Shown here piece after piece: positions 61,132 to 64,000 of a DNA stretch of 64,000 nt (positions are counted from its first letter, which is position 1; each line of letters opens with the position of its first letter). The notes below the pieces were generated by a model. That model saw only the letters and a program-made list of their open reading frames with translations. It had not been told where the DNA came from and made no database searches. The DNA comes from CALACW01 sp963627915. Its GTDB lineage: Bacteria > Bacillota > Clostridia > Oscillospirales > Acutalibacteraceae. The stretch covers positions 33,998 to 97,997 of the forward strand of contig CAVGCY010000025.1 of assembly GCA_963627915.1 (NCBI GenBank), in the 5' to 3' direction. The translations under genes and the position numbers were made by a program.

Positions 61132-63048
61132 TTACCCCTCGATTTCGTACGTCCCTTTATCAAGATCAATCGTTACAACGGTTGAATCGGAATATGTCGT
61201 CCGCTGACGGCGGTACGAGCCCAAAAATTCATGTTTGACCATTTCCTTATTATAAAGCCTTGCCTGAAGGCGGGCTAACGGTTTTATGCGTTCAACTTCA
61301 TTTTTAAGCTCCGTTTCGCCGAGAAGCTGAGCGTCACCCGTTCTCTCATCCGTTCCGACCTTGCTGACCGAAGTGCCGAACGGATGGAAATAAGGCATGC
61401 CCGCATGCAAGGCGCAGTACAAATCGGCGTCGTCACCCTTTGGAATACCCCAATTTCCGTACCAGTTCCACGGAATCATGATACAGTCGTGATAAACAAG
61501 GCTCGCAAGCGGAATCGGTATACCTATCGGCTGACCGTTGACCTGCGGACTTAATGAAAACGGTCCGTGATGAACAAGCGCAATATGATTAAGAAGCTGC
61601 ATTGCAGGCTCTTCCGAGGACATTACAAGCCCCTTATCGTTAAGATAATCAAAACATTCCGCTCTGTAAGCAACGCACTGTTCTCTTGTCATTCTGTGCT
61701 CCGGACTGAAGCACTCGTCGCCGTTCATAACGGAAAATACGTCGAGATACGCGCCCTGAACGTCAATCCCGTGCTCCTCCAGTTCCGCATAAGTCCGTTT
61801 AACGAAATCCAACGCCTGTGAGGCGCACAGAAACGTATGCTCTCCGCCGTCCCAAACAGAGCAGTACGGATGGGAGGAATCGATATTCATAATCGCCTTA
61901 TTAATGTCAAATACGGGGGACGAATAGTAATAATCCCTGTACTGGTCGTGAAGCGCAAATATATACCCCAGCTCCCTGCAGGTTTCGGACATTTTCTTCA
62001 TGCCGTCATAACCGCCCGCCCGACTGCACGGAGGCAGAATGTACGGGTGGTCGTTATCATATCCGTTTTTACCCCAGCCGTCAGTGTGAATGTACAGCCT
62101 GTCAAGTCCCGCCTCCTTTATCTTTTTAAGCTGCTCGGCTCTCTCGTAAAATGTTGCGTAAAGAATTTCATTTGTGCCGTTTTTGTCATAAAATTGAGAT
62201 TTTTCATTTATTTTTGAATAAATTTTATGATGAAGAACCGCGCATCCGATAAGCTTTTCTATATTCTTATTTTTCTTTATTTTATCATCGATTGAAACGA
62301 ATCCGCCGTTTTTGATAAGATACTGTCTGTAATCCTTTGCAATCGTATTGTAATCGCCGTTATCATGAAATGTAAATAATATTTTTCTCTCATATGAAAG
62401 CTTTCCGAGCGACGACAGCCACTGAACGGAATTTATAAAAGATAAACGGCTTCCGAACGAGGATAACATACATGCGTCAAACGGCGTTTCGACTATTGCG
62501 GAAAAACAGCGTCCGTCGCATACTCTGCCCCATACGGGCATATAGCACTCGCCCGTATTTATTTTCCTCGGATATTTCGTATACGAAAAGGTCGATTTGA
62601 AATTATCCTTATATCCGTCGGGCAAGATAAATCCCTGTCTCATTGCGTCGACATGATATGACGAATATTTGCCTCCCTTTTTTGAATTAAACGGAGCGGG
62701 AAAATAAACCGCCTGAATATCATATCCCGTTTCGTTTTCCGCATTTATCGAAAACGTGACGGAATCCGGTTTCGTTATTTCAGACTTTAAAACAAGAGTA
62801 AAATCAAGTTTTTTTCCGAATGCGTAATAACCCGAAAGTCTTGCGGTTATTTTTCCGTCGGAATATTCAAATTTCTTTTTCAAAGCCGTTGAAAGAAGTC
62901 TTAACGTGCTTACGTATTTCTTTCCTATTTTTTTTCTTATTATAATATAAGGTCTTCTGCCGTCGCTTACCCATGAAAAGCCGTTATATATAACCTCATA
63001 GTCAAGCGTATGCTCGTTAATTTTTAATTTAATACCGCTGTTTTCCAT
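61132..63048 (-). CDS. Putative glycoside hydrolase of the DUF5696 type
   Basis: A 638-residue protein without signal peptide: an N-terminal beta-sandwich-like region (about 1-240), then a TIM-barrel-like region with LYIHTDGWGKNGYDNDHP (near 318), AGGYDGMKKMSETCRELGYIFALHDQYRDYYY (near 342), VQGAYLDVFSV (near 435), EHRMTREQC and VMSSEEPAMQ (near 480). The Asp in YLDVF and the Glu in SSEEP sit where retaining glycosidases keep their acid pair. It resembles the DUF5696 family, distantly like GH101-type enzymes; substrate unknown and probably cytosolic. Promoter at 63106-63134. Confidence 0.7.
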   Translation of the reverse strand: MENSGIKLKINEHTLDYEVIYNGFSWVSDGRRPYIIIRKKIGKKYVSTLRLLSTALKKKFEYSDGKITARLSGYYAFGKKLDFTLVLKSEITKPDSVTFSINAENETGYDIQAVYFPAPFNSKKGGKYSSYHVDAMRQGFILPDGYKDNFKSTFSYTKYPRKINTGECYMPVWGRVCDGRCFSAIVETPFDACMLSSFGSRLSFINSVQWLSSLGKLSYERKILFTFHDNGDYNTIAKDYRQYLIKNGGFVSIDDKIKKNKNIEKLIGCAVLHHKIYSKINEKSQFYDKNGTNEILYATFYERAEQLKKIKEAGLDRLYIHTDGWGKNGYDNDHPYILPPCSRAGGYDGMKKMSETCRELGYIFALHDQYRDYYYSSPVFDINKAIMNIDSSHPYCSVWDGGEHTFLCASQALDFVKRTYAELEEHGIDVQGAYLDVFSVMNGDECFSPEHRMTREQCVAYRAECFDYLNDKGLVMSSEEPAMQLLNHIALVHHGPFSLSPQVNGQPIGIPIPLASLVYHDCIMIPWNWYGNWGIPKGDDADLYCALHAGMPYFHPFGTSVSKVGTDERTGDAQLLGETELKNEVERIKPLARLQARLYNKEMVKHEFLGSYRRQRTTYSDSTVVTIDLDKGTYEIEG

Positions 63049-63105
63049 TTAAATCTCATCCTCCGGTCATTTACCGCCCGAAAAGGCTTTTGTAATCAAT
63101 AAAAT

Positions 63106-63134
63106 TAATAATAATGCATCGAACTTATTTTTTC
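63106..63134 (-). promoter_or_regulatory. Promoter of the putative glycosidase gene
   Basis: Minus strand TTGAAA (63129-63134), 17-bp spacer, TATTAT (63106-63111). Confidence 0.65.
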
Positions 63135-63379
63135 AATACATAAAATTTTACAATTCTTTTAAATAATGTAGGTTTACAATAGATGTGAAACTGAAATTAA
63201 AAAAGGGTAAAAAAAAGGCGATTGAGTTCGTTGGAATATAAATATCAAACAATCCCAAATGGACAATCTAAAAAAATGCGGGTATATAAAAATATGTATT
63301 ATATGTGGAAAGATAGAAATCTTCTGTTCCATGTGTTCCCGTGTTACAAATTCAGCTGTGGAGCAGTGTGCAAAAGGCG
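63135..63379. other. Non-coding spacer, nothing recognised
   Basis: About 245 bases of AT-rich sequence between the glycosidase promoter and the next terminator. A plus-strand open frame (63222-63452) exists but has no ribosome site, no recognisable motif and runs through the terminator hairpin. Confidence 0.5.
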
Positions 63380-63417
63380 AAAAAATAAACCCTCCACGGA
63401 AATGAATCCGCAGAGGG
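63380..63417 (-). terminator. Terminator of the alpha/beta hydrolase gene
   Basis: CCCTC and GAGGG outer arms (63390-63394, 63413-63417) with an inner CGGA/TCCG pairing; on the minus strand a T-rich stretch follows. Confidence 0.7.
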
Positions 63418-63482
63418 CAAAACAAGCGTTATTCAGTTACATCTTCGCCTAATAATAATCACGCTGCTCGATAGCCGTCGCT

Positions 63483-64000
63483 TTACTTCAGATACTCCGT
63501 AAAAAAGGTTCTCAGCTTCTCAAACGGAATCACATCCAGATTGTCGTACAGATCCGTATGAACTGCGCCCGGAATAGACAGAAATTCCTTGTTGTCTGTA
63601 TACTTGCTGTCCGTGATCATATTCTCGTAGGCATCTTTTCCGAAGTAATAGCTGTGAGCCTTATCACCATGCATGATAAGTACGGCGCTTCTTATTTCAT
63701 TGCTGTATTGCAGGATTGGCTGGTTCATGAAGGATTGACAGCCGATACTGTTCCATCCGTCATTGGAGTTCAGGCTTCTTTTATGATAGCATCTGCCTTT
63801 ATAATACTCGCTGTAATCCTTAACGAAGAAAGGCACATCCTCCGGCACCGGAAGTGACATACATCCACCTGCTCTTGAATATTCGCTGCTGCGATATTCC
63901 TTAGTGCGGAGCTCATTCATAGCCTGCTTCTTTGCAAAGCGAGCCTCTTCGCTGTCCTCGGCATCAAAGTATCCATTTGCGCTCACTCTTGCCATGTCAT
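63483..64000 (-). CDS. Alpha/beta hydrolase, YcjY-like, C-terminal part
   Basis: Partial gene entering from the right edge; 172 codons are visible and the frame is open to the end, so the Met at 63995 is probably internal. The sequence has DYSEYYKGRCYHKRSLNSNDGW, SFMNQPILQYSNEIRSAVLIMHGDKAHS (acid region) and the catalytic His in PGAVHTDLYD, followed by IPFEKLRTFFTEYL. This is the C-terminal half of dienelactone-hydrolase-like enzymes of the YcjY group. The nucleophile Ser lies outside the window. Confidence 0.78.
   Translation of the reverse strand, partial: DMARVSANGYFDAEDSEEARFAKKQAMNELRTKEYRSSEYSRAGGCMSLPVPEDVPFFVKDYSEYYKGRCYHKRSLNSNDGWNSIGCQSFMNQPILQYSNEIRSAVLIMHGDKAHSYYFGKDAYENMITDSKYTDNKEFLSIPGAVHTDLYDNLDVIPFEKLRTFFTEYLK

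Noticed and set aside
63222..63452. Plus-strand frame of 76 codons
   Set aside because: No ribosome site, no recognisable motif, and it reads through the terminator hairpin at 63390-63417.
1..64000. tRNA or rRNA genes
   Set aside because: No cloverleaf with GTTCRANNC-type arms or rRNA signature was recognised by eye; a covariance search would settle this.

Overview
The window looks like the chromosome of an anaerobic, Gram-positive Clostridia member, most likely Oscillospiraceae/Ruminococcaceae. The evidence is a spoIIGA-sigE sporulation pair, an ispH-rpsA (S1) fusion, the Firmicutes order rimP-nusA-ylxR-ylxQ-infB-rbfA-nrnA-truB-ribF, dockerin-like domains with Thr-rich linkers, BspA-type leucine-rich-repeat surface proteins, and sigma-A promoters with 17-bp spacers and strong GGAGG ribosome sites. 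No rRNA, tRNA, CRISPR array or prophage was seen. The genus cannot be fixed from the sequence alone.

Layout. 1-4.9 kb: edge of a YgjP-like metallopeptidase gene, a small Cys-rich protein, an unknown protein and a heterodimeric ABC exporter behind a consensus promoter with a duplicated operator. 5-8.2 kb: phosphoesterase, dockerin-bearing D,D-carboxypeptidase and FliB-like methylase. 8.2-12.6 kb: GPH-family transporter, sigE/spoIIGA and two lipoproteins. 12.7-15.4 kb: a secreted protein, then a sodium:solute symporter preceded by a Tyr-rich leader peptide and a classic-looking attenuator. 15.4-20.9 kb: housekeeping enzymes (Nudix hydrolases, TrmB, class I glutamine amidotransferase, GlyA, SDR). 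20.9-31.4 kb: XRE regulator divergent from an LRR protein, TPM/zinc-ribbon pair, AbrB-type regulator, RluA-type pseudouridine synthase, dockerin and low-complexity secreted proteins, RarA. 31.5-40.4 kb: ceramidase-like protein with a lipase, acetyltransferase with TraX, an operon of old-yellow-enzyme reductase plus two-subunit aconitase X, and a DUF1963 protein. 40.8-46.6 kb: ispH-S1, cmk, HI0933 flavoprotein and M23 peptidase. 46.9-50 kb: two tandem LRR proteins. 50.1-58.5 kb: rimP-infB-maf operon. 58.5-59.15 kb: an ORF-less group IIC-like intron. 59.2-64 kb: ACT protein, PaaK, a DUF5696-like glycosidase and a truncated alpha/beta hydrolase.

Most notable are (1) the Tyr-codon leader peptide with mutually exclusive antiterminator and terminator stems ahead of the symporter; (2) a Cys/His-rich C-terminal module shared by all three LRR proteins; (3) the dehydratase-plus-enoate-reductase cassette; (4) the ORF-less group IIC-type intron sitting directly behind an intrinsic terminator; and (5) a GTACTAAAA-type operator motif recurring at the ABC exporter and at LRR genes. 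All functions are inferred by reading the sequence; no database search was run.
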